Source: an uncultured Acidobacteriota bacterium
GTDB taxonomy: Bacteria > Acidobacteriota > Terriglobia > UBA7540
Assembly: GCA_937900045.1 (NCBI GenBank)
Contig: CALCEB010000276.1
Location: forward strand, 1 to 38,553
Length of the DNA stretch: 38,553 nucleotides
Reading direction: 5' to 3'
Program-made: the position numbers and the translations under genes
Notes under the pieces: model-generated
The model's input: only the letters and a program-made list of their open reading frames with translations
Told to the model about the DNA's origin: nothing
Database searches by the model: none
Part shown: positions 23,252-31,299 of the stretch, one piece after another
Numbering within the stretch: position 1 is the first letter of the stretch
Layout: every line of letters begins with the position of its first letter

Positions 23252-24394
23252 TTAGCTTTTCAGCAGTTCGCGGGCAATCACCATCCGCTGGATTTCGCTG
23301 GTTCCTTCGCCGATCGTGCAGAGCTTCACGTCGCGATAGAACTTCTCCACCGGATAATCCTTGATGAAGCCGTATCCGCCGTGAATCTGGACCGCTTCAT
23401 TCGCCACGCGGACGGCTACCTCGCCCGAATAAAGCTTTGCCATGGCCCCTTCGCGCGTCACTCTCTCTCCCTGATCTGCGAGCCGCGCCGCCCGAAGCAT
23501 GAGAAGGCGGGCAGCGTCGATCTCCGTCGCCATGTCCGCCAGCTTCCACTGGATGGCTTGAAACTCCGCAATCGCCTTGCCGAATTGTTGGCGCTGTTTG
23601 GCGTAGCTGACGCTAGCTTCGAAGGCTCCCTGAGCCATGCCGATGGCAAGCGCGGCGATCGAAATGCGGCCCTTGTCCAGCACCTTGAGACTGTCAACAA
23701 AACCGTGACCCGGCTCTCCCAAGCAATTTTCACGCGGCACCCGGCAATCCTCAAAAATCACCTCAGCCGTGTCGCTGGCACGCAGGCCCAGCTTGTTTTC
23801 TTTCTTTCCAGGCCGGAATCCCGGTGTGTCGCGCTCAATAATGAAGGCAGAAATTCCGTGTTTGTGGGCAGTCTTGTCGGTCACGGCCATGGCCACGCAA
23901 ATATCAGCGTAGGTTCCATTTGATGTGAAGGTTTTTGATCCATTCAGGATCCAGGAATCGCCATCCAGCCTTGCCGTGGTGCGGGTGCCGCTGGCGTCAC
24001 TTCCGGCTTGCGGCTCGGTTAAGCTCCAGCAACCCAGCAATTCTCCTTTGCAAAGTGGGACGAGATACCTTCGTTTTTGGGCCTCAGTCCCGGCAATGAA
24101 AATATGCCCCGAGCAGAGAGAAGTATGGGCTGCAACAATGATGCCCACTGAACCATCCACCCGTGCCAGCTCCTCAATCACGGATGCGTAATCCACATAG
24201 CCAAGCCCGGCGCCGCCGTATTCCACCGGATAGGGAACACCCAAAAGCCCTAACCGGCCAAGGTCATTGAGGATTTCGTAGGGAAAGTGCTGAGCCTCGT
24301 CCCATTCCATAACGTGCGGGCGAACTTCCTGCTCGGCAAAATTGCGGACCGTCTTTTTGATTTCAAGCTGCTCTTCCGTCAGTTCAAAATGCAA
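23252..24394 (-). CDS. Acyl-CoA dehydrogenase (short-chain/branched-chain type)
   Basis: An FAD enzyme that introduces the alpha,beta double bond in acyl-CoA during beta-oxidation or branched-chain amino-acid breakdown, passing electrons to ETF. The 380 residues match the family length. Visible are the N-terminal helical domain (ELTEEQLEIKKTVRNFAEQ), the FAD/substrate motif CWSLTEPQAGSDASGT, SKTFTSNGTYAD, YAKQRQQFGKAIAEFQAIQ, VQIHGGYGFIKDYPVEKFYRD, and IGEGTSEIQ with the usual catalytic Glu position (E363). Its nearness to meaB and mce fits propionate or branched-chain catabolism, though the intergenic repeats argue for a separate transcript. Chain-length specificity is not resolved. Confidence 0.93.
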   Translation of the reverse strand: MHFELTEEQLEIKKTVRNFAEQEVRPHVMEWDEAQHFPYEILNDLGRLGLLGVPYPVEYGGAGLGYVDYASVIEELARVDGSVGIIVAAHTSLCSGHIFIAGTEAQKRRYLVPLCKGELLGCWSLTEPQAGSDASGTRTTARLDGDSWILNGSKTFTSNGTYADICVAMAVTDKTAHKHGISAFIIERDTPGFRPGKKENKLGLRASDTAEVIFEDCRVPRENCLGEPGHGFVDSLKVLDKGRISIAALAIGMAQGAFEASVSYAKQRQQFGKAIAEFQAIQWKLADMATEIDAARLLMLRAARLADQGERVTREGAMAKLYSGEVAVRVANEAVQIHGGYGFIKDYPVEKFYRDVKLCTIGEGTSEIQRMVIARELLKS

Positions 24395-24441
24395 GCCTCA
24401 CCCCTAACTCCAACACTCCCTTCAAAACTATAACATAGGCC

Positions 24442-24481
24442 AGCCCGAGCGCCGCTACAGCAAACAAACTGGAACACTACC
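24442..24481. repeat. Half copy of dispersed palindromic repeat (right end)
   Basis: CGAGCGCCGCTACAGCAAAC followed by AAACTGGAACACTACC matches the half copy at 15861-15905. It lies between the divergent acyl-CoA dehydrogenase and TPR genes. Confidence 0.65.
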
Positions 24482-24566
24482 AAGCGGGAGGTTATGAGGC
24501 GTCCTGAGATGCAAGGAAGCGGTCCGCTGCCCCGCGGCTTCTTACAAGTGCTAAGATGGCTTTCGA

Positions 24567-25331
24567 ATGATGAAGCCAATAGTCTGTTTATTCCTCTGCT
24601 CTGCGGGATTCTTGCCTCCGGGCGCTCTTTACGGACGCCCCCGGCGGCGCCGGAAGCCGCCGAATGCCACCTCCACCATCGTGGTGGAAACAGGCAAAGC
24701 CAATTGCGCAGTGGACGTGGATTCCATACCCAGCGGCATAACCACCGCGACCGGCAGCTTGACGGTGAAAGGGATTGATCCGAATGACCACTACGTGCAC
24801 GTCCGCTGCCCCGGTGATCCGGAGACCACGAGCTTCGTCACCGTGAAAGCTGGCGAAAAGGCGGTCGTCCGACCCAAGGCTTCCGGAACGGGCGGAAACG
24901 AGGGAGATTCCGCGGCGCTGCAGGCGGCAGAAAGCAAGACGGAACTGCGAACCATTGTGCGGCGGGCGGCCGATGAGCGGTCAGATGGAAAATTTGATGA
25001 AGCGGTGAAGGATTTGCGGTATGCCTCAACGCTGGACCCGGAAAACCCGGACTTGCACCGGGAACTGGGGATAACATTCCTTCTTGAAAAGGACTGGCAA
25101 CGTGCCCGCATCGAAATGCTGGAGGCGCTCCGGCACGATCCGGACGATGCGGACGCCCACAGCAACCTCGCTGAGGCCCTTGAAAGGCTTGGCCTATACA
25201 AGATGGCGCTTGACCAATACCGCATTGCCACTCACCTCGATCCGACGGATGATTCCTATCGCCAGCATTATCTGGAAGCGCTCGGAAAATACGCGGTCCA
25301 GCAAGGCGAATTGAAACACAAAAAGAAGTGA
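24567..25331 (+). CDS. Exported PEGA-like/TPR protein
   Basis: A 254-residue protein with an N-terminal hydrophobic signal (MKPIVCLFLCSAGFLPPGA), a basic stretch PRRRRKPP, a beta-sandwich-like segment of about 70 residues (VETGKANCAVDVDSIPSG to KAGEKAVVRP) resembling PEGA-type domains, and two or three TPR units (about 125-245) such as GKFDEAVKDLRYASTLDPEN, DWQRARIEMLEALRHDPDD and GLYKMALDQYRIATHLDPTD. The tail is Lys-rich. It likely acts as a periplasmic scaffold. The ATG pair at 24567/24570 has only a weak ribosome site. It stands alone between a repeat half copy and another repeat-containing gap. Confidence 0.78.
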   Translation: MMKPIVCLFLCSAGFLPPGALYGRPRRRRKPPNATSTIVVETGKANCAVDVDSIPSGITTATGSLTVKGIDPNDHYVHVRCPGDPETTSFVTVKAGEKAVVRPKASGTGGNEGDSAALQAAESKTELRTIVRRAADERSDGKFDEAVKDLRYASTLDPENPDLHRELGITFLLEKDWQRARIEMLEALRHDPDDADAHSNLAEALERLGLYKMALDQYRIATHLDPTDDSYRQHYLEALGKYAVQQGELKHKKK

Positions 25332-25425
25332 GGAAATTGGCTAAGATTATCCGCGCTGTGTCTCTGAACTCGCAGCAGACATTCGCTGACGTATTTCGAT
25401 GCCCTCGCCCGGCGCTTGCGCGCCA

Positions 25426-25514
25426 CTCTCTCCCCACGGGGCGAGGACAGTATAGCGGGAATCTACAATCACCGGCTCGGCCTCGCCCTCTCCTCACGGG
25501 AGCAAGGGCAGTAT
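25426..25514. repeat. Two direct copies of a short C-rich sequence
   Basis: CTCTCCCCACGGGGCGAGG with ACAGTAT (25426-25453) and CCTCTCCTCACGGGAGCAAGG with GCAGTAT (25487-25514) are imperfect direct copies in the gap between the TPR gene and threonine aldolase. It looks like a common intergenic palindromic filler. Confidence 0.45.
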
Positions 25515-25550
25515 TTTCCAATACCCCGCCGCACTCATGAAAGGGTTCTC

Positions 25551-26609
25551 TTAAGCTGAGATCGCCCTTTGGGGCGCACTCACGACTTCACGAAACGATT
25601 CGATTGCCCACGCACAGCCAGCGCGGTCCACATCACAGTGTGTGACCATGCGCATCGACTGTGGAGTCACACCGTTGGCGAGAACATTTCTGGTCTTGAG
25701 ACGTTTCGAAAGCTCCGCAGAGGTTAGACCTGTACCCGTAATATCAAAAATCAAAATATTGCTCTGGATTTTGGCAGGATCGATATTGATTCCCGGTACC
25801 TCCGCCAAACCGCTTGCCAGATAGCGCGCGTTTTCATGGTCGAGATGAAGGCGCGCGGGAGATTCCTCCAGTGCAATCAAAGCGGCGGCGGCGAGTATTC
25901 CTGCCTGCCTCATCCCGCCCCCCAACATCTTGCGCATGCGCCGCGCTTCCTCAATGAAACTCTTGCTTCCCACGAGCATCGATCCCACCGGCGCTCCCAA
26001 GCCTTTTGAAAAGCAAAACATCACCGAATCAAAATCCTCCGTCAGCTCGCGCACGGAACGGTTGAGCGTGACCGCAGCGTTGAAGATGCGCGCCCCATCC
26101 AAATGCACGGCAACGCCTTCTGCATGGCCGCGCTTGCAAATTTCCCGGCTGACCTCCAAAGGATAAACCGAGCCGCCCGCCAGGTTTGAAGTATTCTCAA
26201 GCGAGATCAGTCCGGTGGACGCCCGCAACCCGGCTTTTGCCCGTACATGCGGAGCAATCGTCTCCCAGGTCAAAACCCCGTCGGGCGCGTAAAGGGTGCG
26301 CGCCAAGCACCCGGAAAAGGCCGCCATCATTCCCATTTCAACGCTGAAGATATGGGCCCGCTCCTCACAAATCACTTCCTGGCCGTGATGGGTGTAAACC
26401 TTGATGGCGGTTTGATTTCCCATCGATCCCGAAGGCACGAAGAGTCCCGCTTCACGCCCAAATATTTCTGCGGCGCGCACTTCTAACCGGTTGACGGTGG
26501 GATCCTCGCGATAGACATCATCCCCCACTTCCGCTTCGGCCATAGCCCGGCGCATGGCGGGCGTCGGCTTGGTTACGGTGTCACTTCTTAGATCGACAAT
26601 GGGATGCAT
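25551..26609 (-). CDS. ltaE: Low-specificity L-threonine aldolase
   Basis: A PLP fold-type I enzyme that cleaves L-threonine or L-allo-threonine to glycine and acetaldehyde. The 352 residues have the family blocks VDLRSDTVTKPTPAMRRAM, VGDDVYREDPTVNRLE, FVPSGSMGNQTAIKVY, the PLP-phosphate region, VHLDGARIFNAAV with the ring-pairing Asp, and CFSKGLGAPVGS with the Schiff-base lysine K202. MRKMLGGGMRQAGILAAAAL is also typical. A purine-rich AAGGAAA lies about 13 nt before the ATG. It is 120 nt downstream of the C45-type hydrolase on the same strand. Confidence 0.95.
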   Translation of the reverse strand: MHPIVDLRSDTVTKPTPAMRRAMAEAEVGDDVYREDPTVNRLEVRAAEIFGREAGLFVPSGSMGNQTAIKVYTHHGQEVICEERAHIFSVEMGMMAAFSGCLARTLYAPDGVLTWETIAPHVRAKAGLRASTGLISLENTSNLAGGSVYPLEVSREICKRGHAEGVAVHLDGARIFNAAVTLNRSVRELTEDFDSVMFCFSKGLGAPVGSMLVGSKSFIEEARRMRKMLGGGMRQAGILAAAALIALEESPARLHLDHENARYLASGLAEVPGINIDPAKIQSNILIFDITGTGLTSAELSKRLKTRNVLANGVTPQSMRMVTHCDVDRAGCAWAIESFREVVSAPQRAISA

Positions 26610-26729
26610 GGATGGCGAATTCCTTTCTCCTTCATTGGGTAAAGACGATGACTACCGGAGCCAATACCGAATGAGGTTGAGACCGGCGGCAGATGTACGA
26701 AACGATTGAATACACCGCAGCACCGGTCT

Positions 26730-28220
26730 TCAACCCTTGTCTCCTGTCTTAAATTCAACCCACGGGCCGGCAACCATGTCATGCAGCAACGGCGATTGCC
26801 ACGCATACTCGGGATGTGCCTTCAAAAAAGGCGCCGCGTAGAAATTGCCTCCGCAAGGGTGGCCCCGCCGGGCAATGAAGCGCATCTCTCCCGTCATTCG
26901 GCTGTCCGTTACTTTACCTTGAATGGCGCCGATGGGATCAAACGGTCCGGCGTCAAAATCCGTTTCGCGGTAGGGGACAAGGTCGCCATGTCCGCACAAG
27001 GTGCGGAAGCCCGGCTGTTCCTTCCTGTCGTAGCTATCGTAGTGATCGGAGAGAAACTGCTGAGCGTGGTTCGTATCAATCCGGCCCCGGTATTGCTTCA
27101 TGAGCTGCTCCCACCGCACCCGGCGGGCGTTCGGTGAAAGCGAGAGATCGTGCGGGTTGAAAGTCGTATCTTCAGCCAGCACTTTGGGATCGCTAACGAA
27201 ATTTGAGCCAACGAAGTATCCATCCTTGGAGCGCCATACCCGCCACGCCTTCAGGCCCAGCTCGAATTGGGCGATCTCGCCCGTTTTCCGGTCACCCAGC
27301 AGCCAATCATTGGCGTATCCGCCGTTGTTTTCTCTCACCATGATTTGGACGTACTCGTCGATGGAAGAGGCATATTGCATGGCCTTTCTGGCCCGCACAA
27401 ACTCGGGTGTTCCTTCCGGGTTCCAACCGTGGAATTGCGTGATGGTGGTTTCAGTTATCATCAGTCCTTCGGAGTTGATGCCGAAATCATCATCACTGGC
27501 GATGACGCCGGGGAATCCGTCCATCAACATGCGGTAGCCGCGCTTTGGGGTGATGTCAAAAATGATGTTCCACCGCTCGCCGTGAAGGTAGCTGGTCCAA
27601 GCGTTATGAGCCATGACAATCTGGTGATCCTTGGTGTAACTTCCCGTGGCCACAAAGGCGCTGCAATTACCTGGGCTGGTGATAGGGCGGGCTTCCGCAA
27701 CCTTGTGCTGCTTGTCGTACCACGGCACGTAATAATCGGCCAGTTCCTCCATGGCATTCAGCCAGACTACGTCGTCCATTTCCATTTGAGCGCCGCGCGC
27801 CAGCAGGCCCTGGTGAATCCCTTCCATCTCCGCTTGATACTCGGCATTGACTTTCGGCCAAATCATTTTTCTCGCCGTTTGCCGGAAGAAATCCCGGTCT
27901 TTTCCGGTTCCCCGCTGGTTGGTGAGAGAGACCGCCTTAAATCCATCCGCAATCTCAGGCGCGAGAAGATATCCGTGTTGGAAACCGATCTCGGACGGGG
28001 AACCTTCGAGATGGACATATACCCACAGACCGCGGGAAAACCGGTAAGCTCCCTTCAGCCGTGGGTCGGTTGAGGCCGGGACTGGCCCAGCGGCAGGATC
28101 TCGCCACGCAGACAGCGATGGAAAACCAGGCACAGCCGCTTTCACGCCTTCTGCGGCAACGCTCAGAAGCCCAGCGCCCGCAACTTGCAGAAGACTTCGG
28201 TTGAAATCCCGCCGTTTCAT
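26730..28220 (-). CDS. Tat-exported C45 / phospholipase-B-like Ntn hydrolase
   Basis: The N-terminus MKRRDFNRSLLQVAGAGLL is a twin-arginine signal (RRDF followed by a hydrophobic stretch), so the 496-residue protein is exported folded. The body resembles C45 autoproteolytic acyltransferase/hydrolases and eukaryotic phospholipase B-like proteins: GSPSEIGFQHGYLLAPEI near residue 75, MEMDDVVWLNAMEEL, and then SPGNCSAFVATGSYTKD. C186 there is the likely N-terminal nucleophile exposed by self-cleavage. MAHNAWTSY, FPGVIASDDDFGINSEGLMI and ENNGGYANDWLLGDRKTGEIA follow, as in the family. The natural substrate (amide or ester) is unknown. GGGAGG sits 8 nt before the ATG, a strong ribosome site. Confidence 0.85.
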   Translation of the reverse strand: MKRRDFNRSLLQVAGAGLLSVAAEGVKAAVPGFPSLSAWRDPAAGPVPASTDPRLKGAYRFSRGLWVYVHLEGSPSEIGFQHGYLLAPEIADGFKAVSLTNQRGTGKDRDFFRQTARKMIWPKVNAEYQAEMEGIHQGLLARGAQMEMDDVVWLNAMEELADYYVPWYDKQHKVAEARPITSPGNCSAFVATGSYTKDHQIVMAHNAWTSYLHGERWNIIFDITPKRGYRMLMDGFPGVIASDDDFGINSEGLMITETTITQFHGWNPEGTPEFVRARKAMQYASSIDEYVQIMVRENNGGYANDWLLGDRKTGEIAQFELGLKAWRVWRSKDGYFVGSNFVSDPKVLAEDTTFNPHDLSLSPNARRVRWEQLMKQYRGRIDTNHAQQFLSDHYDSYDRKEQPGFRTLCGHGDLVPYRETDFDAGPFDPIGAIQGKVTDSRMTGEMRFIARRGHPCGGNFYAAPFLKAHPEYAWQSPLLHDMVAGPWVEFKTGDKG

Positions 28221-28260
28221 GGAAATAACCTCCCTGAGATTGGGTTACGAGACCAAGGGT

Positions 28261-28289
28261 TTGATAACTGCAAATTATTCGCCCGGCAA
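28261..28289 (-). promoter_or_regulatory. Possible promoter for the C45 hydrolase gene
   Basis: On the minus strand TTGCCG (28289-28284) and TATCAA (28266-28261) are separated by 17 bp, 40 nt before the start codon. The hexamers are only moderate matches. Confidence 0.3.
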
Positions 28290-28327
28290 AACCCCAGCGC
28301 GCTCGGGATGGCATCATCCGCGTGGCA

Positions 28328-29506
28328 TCACGCCAGAAACTCCTGCAGTACTTCGTTTGAAACCAGGTAAGCTCGCTTCGGAAGGCGGATGGAGTCGCCC
28401 TGTTTTTCCAGTAAACCCTCGGCCAACAGCCGCTCGATTTGCGCCGGCCAAATACCTTCTTGGAACTCGTACCATCGGTTTACCGGCGCTTGAAGAGTCA
28501 CACCGTCACACTGGCGGAGACCGGTAAAAAAATATTCTTCCAGCAGTTCTTTGCGCGTCAACTCGCGTGATTCGACAATCGGCGATTCAAAGTTATTGAT
28601 TTTGCGGATGTAGGCTTCCGGCGCAACTTCGTTGGACCAGCGGCGGGCGCCATCAAATGAGTGCGCACCCGCCCCAAGTCCCAGGTAAGGTTGAAGCCGC
28701 CAATATTTACAATTATGAATCGATTCGCGGCCCGGCAGGGCGAAGTTGGAAAGCTCATATTGCCGGTAGCCTTCCGCGCTCAGGAAATCTTGGGCTTGTT
28801 CATAGGCTTTCGCCATAAAATCTTCACTGGGAACCTGCGCAGCGTGGTAACGATCGCCCTGCTGCAAAACTTCGCCTCCCAGCCGGCTCTTTTCGTCGAT
28901 TTCAAATAAATACACCGAGACATGTTCAGGCCGCAGCTTGGCAGTCTGCTCCAAACTTCTATTCCAGGACTTTTGAGTCTGGTAAGGGAGTCCACCGATC
29001 AAATCAAGGCCGATGTTTTCAAACCCTGACTGGCGAGCGGCCGTGACCTGCCTTCGGATTTGTTCTGCATTGTGCAAACGGCCTACGACCCGCAATTCCC
29101 GATCAATGAAGGTTTGTGCGCCAATGCTCAGCCGGTTGACTCCTGCGTCGTGAACTTCATGCAAGAAATCCAAATCGGCAGAGCCCGGGGTCACTTCCAT
29201 TGTAAACTCAGCTAGATTCGCGCAATTGAAATGCTGGTGTAGGCGCTGAACCAGGCGAATCACGGCATCGGCGCCAAGCAGCGGCGGCGTCCCGCCTCCC
29301 AGATATATTGTTTCTACCGGCAGACTCACGAAGTCTACCGGGATTCGCTGCTGGCCAATGAAATTGGGCAGCCCCTCGATCTCCTTTTGGAGGGCTCGAA
29401 AATAATCTTCGATCAATCGAGCCGACGCCACGCCGGAACTGAAATTGCAGAAGCTGCACTTCGAGGGACAGAAAGGAATCTGAACGTAAATACCCAAATT
29501 ATCCAT
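28328..29506 (-). CDS. hemW: HemW-type radical SAM heme chaperone
   Basis: The 392-residue protein begins GIYVQIPFCPSKCSFCNF, giving the radical SAM C13-x3-C17-x2-C20 cluster motif directly after the first strand, as in HemW. ETIYLGGGTPPLLG follows, and VNRLSIGAQTF, GLDLIGGLPYQTQKSW and YELSNFALPG are typical of the HemN/HemW family. The C-terminal HemN_C domain includes GLGAGAHSFDG and EEYFFTGLRQCDGV. HemW binds heme and delivers it to proteins rather than oxidising coproporphyrinogen. The short N-terminus before the first Cys favours HemW over true HemN. A weak AAGG lies about 10 nt before the ATG. yjbQ lies 74 nt upstream on the same strand. Confidence 0.92.
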   Translation of the reverse strand: MDNLGIYVQIPFCPSKCSFCNFSSGVASARLIEDYFRALQKEIEGLPNFIGQQRIPVDFVSLPVETIYLGGGTPPLLGADAVIRLVQRLHQHFNCANLAEFTMEVTPGSADLDFLHEVHDAGVNRLSIGAQTFIDRELRVVGRLHNAEQIRRQVTAARQSGFENIGLDLIGGLPYQTQKSWNRSLEQTAKLRPEHVSVYLFEIDEKSRLGGEVLQQGDRYHAAQVPSEDFMAKAYEQAQDFLSAEGYRQYELSNFALPGRESIHNCKYWRLQPYLGLGAGAHSFDGARRWSNEVAPEAYIRKINNFESPIVESRELTRKELLEEYFFTGLRQCDGVTLQAPVNRWYEFQEGIWPAQIERLLAEGLLEKQGDSIRLPKRAYLVSNEVLQEFLA

Positions 29507-29580
29507 TGAGAAATGCCCTTGCTCGGTGTCTGCGCCGCCCGGTTTCAGCCGGGGAAAATAGGGTGAAAATCTGATGACTT

Positions 29581-30027
29581 TCAGTCTGCAACAATTTTCA
29601 AACGGACCTCCCGCCGCCGGGGACCGTCAAATTCGCAATAGAAGACTCCCTGCCATCGGCCCAGGACCAGCTTTCCCTTCTCGACCATCAGAGTCTTCGA
29701 GCAACCAATAATGGCAGCCTTCAGATGCGCGTCGCAGTTTCCATCGTTATGATGATATTCCCCGTCTCGAGGAGCCAGCCGCCCCAAAAAGTCGTCAAAA
29801 TCCTTTTGCAGAGACCGGTCATCGTTCTCATTTATCAGGATGGCAGCGGTCGTGTGGGGTGTAAACACGTGACATAACCCGTCCTCAATACCCGAATCGC
29901 GGATGGAGCTTTCAATTGCAGATGTCAGGTCTTTGAACTCCACCCGCGAGTGTGTCTCAATCTGAAGCGCCTGGTTTGAAATAGTTCGTCCTGATGCTGC
30001 GGCTCTCTTCGCCCCCTCAGTCACCAT
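29581..30027 (-). CDS. yjbQ: YjbQ/UPF0047 family protein (secondary thiamine-phosphate synthase-like)
   Basis: A 148-residue single-domain protein of the UPF0047 family; some members have weak thiamine-phosphate synthase activity in vitro, but the physiological role is unclear. Visible family motifs are CHVFTPHTTAAILINEND, DGEYHHNDGNCDAHLKAAIIG with clustered His/Asp residues, and LVLGRWQGVFYCEFDGPR. The ATG at 30027 is fixed by GAGGAG seven or so bases upstream (30034-30039). A longer in-frame extension to 30288 is encoded by the palindromic repeat and is not part of the gene. It may be co-transcribed with hemW. Confidence 0.92.
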   Translation of the reverse strand: MVTEGAKRAAASGRTISNQALQIETHSRVEFKDLTSAIESSIRDSGIEDGLCHVFTPHTTAAILINENDDRSLQKDFDDFLGRLAPRDGEYHHNDGNCDAHLKAAIIGCSKTLMVEKGKLVLGRWQGVFYCEFDGPRRREVRLKIVAD

Positions 30028-30481
30028 ATTGATCTCCTCGCTCCCCCGCTTACCCAGACCTTCTCCTATCCTCGTTCCCATCCCTTGACTGGCAAGGCGG
30101 CAAGTCATGCAAATCAGCGCCCTGCCCCTGGCAACCGATTGGTAGTGGTGCAGTTTGGTTGCTGTAGCGGCGGTCTGTGACCGCCGAACTTTATTTCTCA
30201 ACAGTTTCCGGCGCTCCCTGTCAGGGCAAGCCCCGAGCGCCGCTACAGCAAACTGCACCACTACGAACCAATTATAACAGTTGACCATCGCTACGAACTA
30301 TAGAAGATGCCGTGCAAGGATATTTGCTCTGCTGAGAAGATGGGGGTGTGGTTCTTGTGGCCGCTCGGGGGCGGCGACGACGGCCGCCCCGGCGGGATTA
30401 CAAAGGTGATGCGCTCGGCCAGGTATTATTCAACACGGGTCAAAAGGAATGGCAGACAAGGCCGGCCAGGATGCGCTGACT
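30028..30481. other. 454-bp intergenic region
   Basis: It contains the complete family-1 repeat (30143-30263) and a strong hairpin GGGGCGGC-GACGACG-GCCGCCCC at 30368-30390. The hairpin lies about 90 nt beyond the ECF sigma stop on the minus strand and has no U-tract. No convincing gene is seen. Confidence 0.6.
30143..30263. repeat. Complete copy of dispersed palindromic repeat (family 1)
   Basis: The ends TAGTGGTGCAGTTT...GCTGTAGCGGC and GCCGCTACAGC...AAACTGCACCACTA are terminal inverted repeats of about 25 bp, differing only by a short insertion in the left arm. Inside is a second hairpin, CGGCGGTC-TGTG-ACCGCCG. The 121-bp unit has no coding capacity. Five related copies or halves occur in this window. 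Confidence 0.8.
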
Positions 30482-31132
30482 TCATGCCATGCCGCCAGCA
30501 AGCTCGGCCCGCGCGGCTGGCCGTGGCTGTTTTCCAGGCAACAAGCGGCGGCGCACGGCGTTGGCTAATGATGAGCGAGCGCGGTGCAGCCTGGACTTAA
30601 GGGTTCCTTCAGAAATTGCCAATGCCGCCGCCGCTTCCTCTGTCGAAAATTCCTCGATTTCGCGCAGGAGGACGGGGGAGCGGAACTTATCCGGAAGCGT
30701 ATCGAGACCTTCCTTGAAGATCTGATCCATTTCCTGTTGAGAGTAGGCTTCCTCCGGATTCGGACCGGGGTCGGCGAGCAGGTCCTCGAAGGTCAGGCCG
30801 GGTTGCCCGGCCGGAGAATCGTCGAGCGAAGCCAGGGGCCGGGCTCGCCTGCTGCGCAGCCTCATGAGCGAAGCGTTGATGACGATGCGCGTGAGCCAGG
30901 TTGAAAATTGCGAGCGCCCTTCAAAGCGGCGAAGGTTTCGGAATGCGGCGAGCAAGCCCTCCTGGAGTGCATCCTCGGCGTCTTCAGGATTACCCAGAAC
31001 CTTAAGCGCCGCAGGAAATAGGGCCCGCGCGTATTGGGAAAATAAAGCTTCAAGCGCCTCGGCATCACCTTCCATACTTCGTTGAACAAGGTCGGATTGC
31101 CGATTGCTTTTTGTTTCCGGATGAGTTTTCAC
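30482..31132 (-). CDS. ECF-type RNA polymerase sigma factor
   Basis: A 216-residue sigma-70-family group 4 factor. Region 2 is DLVQRSMEGDAEALEALFSQY through GNPEDAEDALQEGLLAAFRNL and FSTWLTRIVINASLM. Region 4 is LPDKFRSPVLLREIEEFSTEEAAAALAISEGTLKSRLHRAR, with an intact HTH. A Pro- and Asp-rich linker joins them. The start is taken at GTG 31132 because GGAGG lies five bases upstream; GTG 31144 would add 4 residues but lacks a site. No anti-sigma gene follows: 450 nt of repeats and noncoding DNA come next. It lies 167 nt downstream of the DHA2 gene on the same strand, so it may be the distal gene of the efflux operon or independent. Confidence 0.9.
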   Translation of the reverse strand: MKTHPETKSNRQSDLVQRSMEGDAEALEALFSQYARALFPAALKVLGNPEDAEDALQEGLLAAFRNLRRFEGRSQFSTWLTRIVINASLMRLRSRRARPLASLDDSPAGQPGLTFEDLLADPGPNPEEAYSQQEMDQIFKEGLDTLPDKFRSPVLLREIEEFSTEEAAAALAISEGTLKSRLHRARSSLANAVRRRLLPGKQPRPAARAELAGGMA

Positions 31133-31299
31133 AGTATCCTCCACAGTTGGTTGCGGATCACAATCCGGTCAGAGACTTGCCAAGCGGCTTGCACTCCCGG
31201 AGGGGCGGCCCTTGTATCGGCGCGAGGGCCGTCAGCCGGCGTTGGGCCTCCTGCCTACCGCCACAGCTTTCCGCAAATGCCCCGGCAGACAGAGGGGCT

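Noticed and set aside
25403..25530. C-rich direct repeats considered as a CRISPR array
   Set aside because: Only two imperfect copies, no uniform spacers and no cas genes anywhere in the window.
27267..28073. A 268-codon plus-strand open frame inside the C45 hydrolase gene
   Set aside because: Complement of a conserved coding region; no domain and no supporting start context.
30028..30288. An 87-residue N-terminal extension of YjbQ
   Set aside because: It is translated from the palindromic repeat and intergenic DNA; GAGGAG before ATG 30027 marks the real start.
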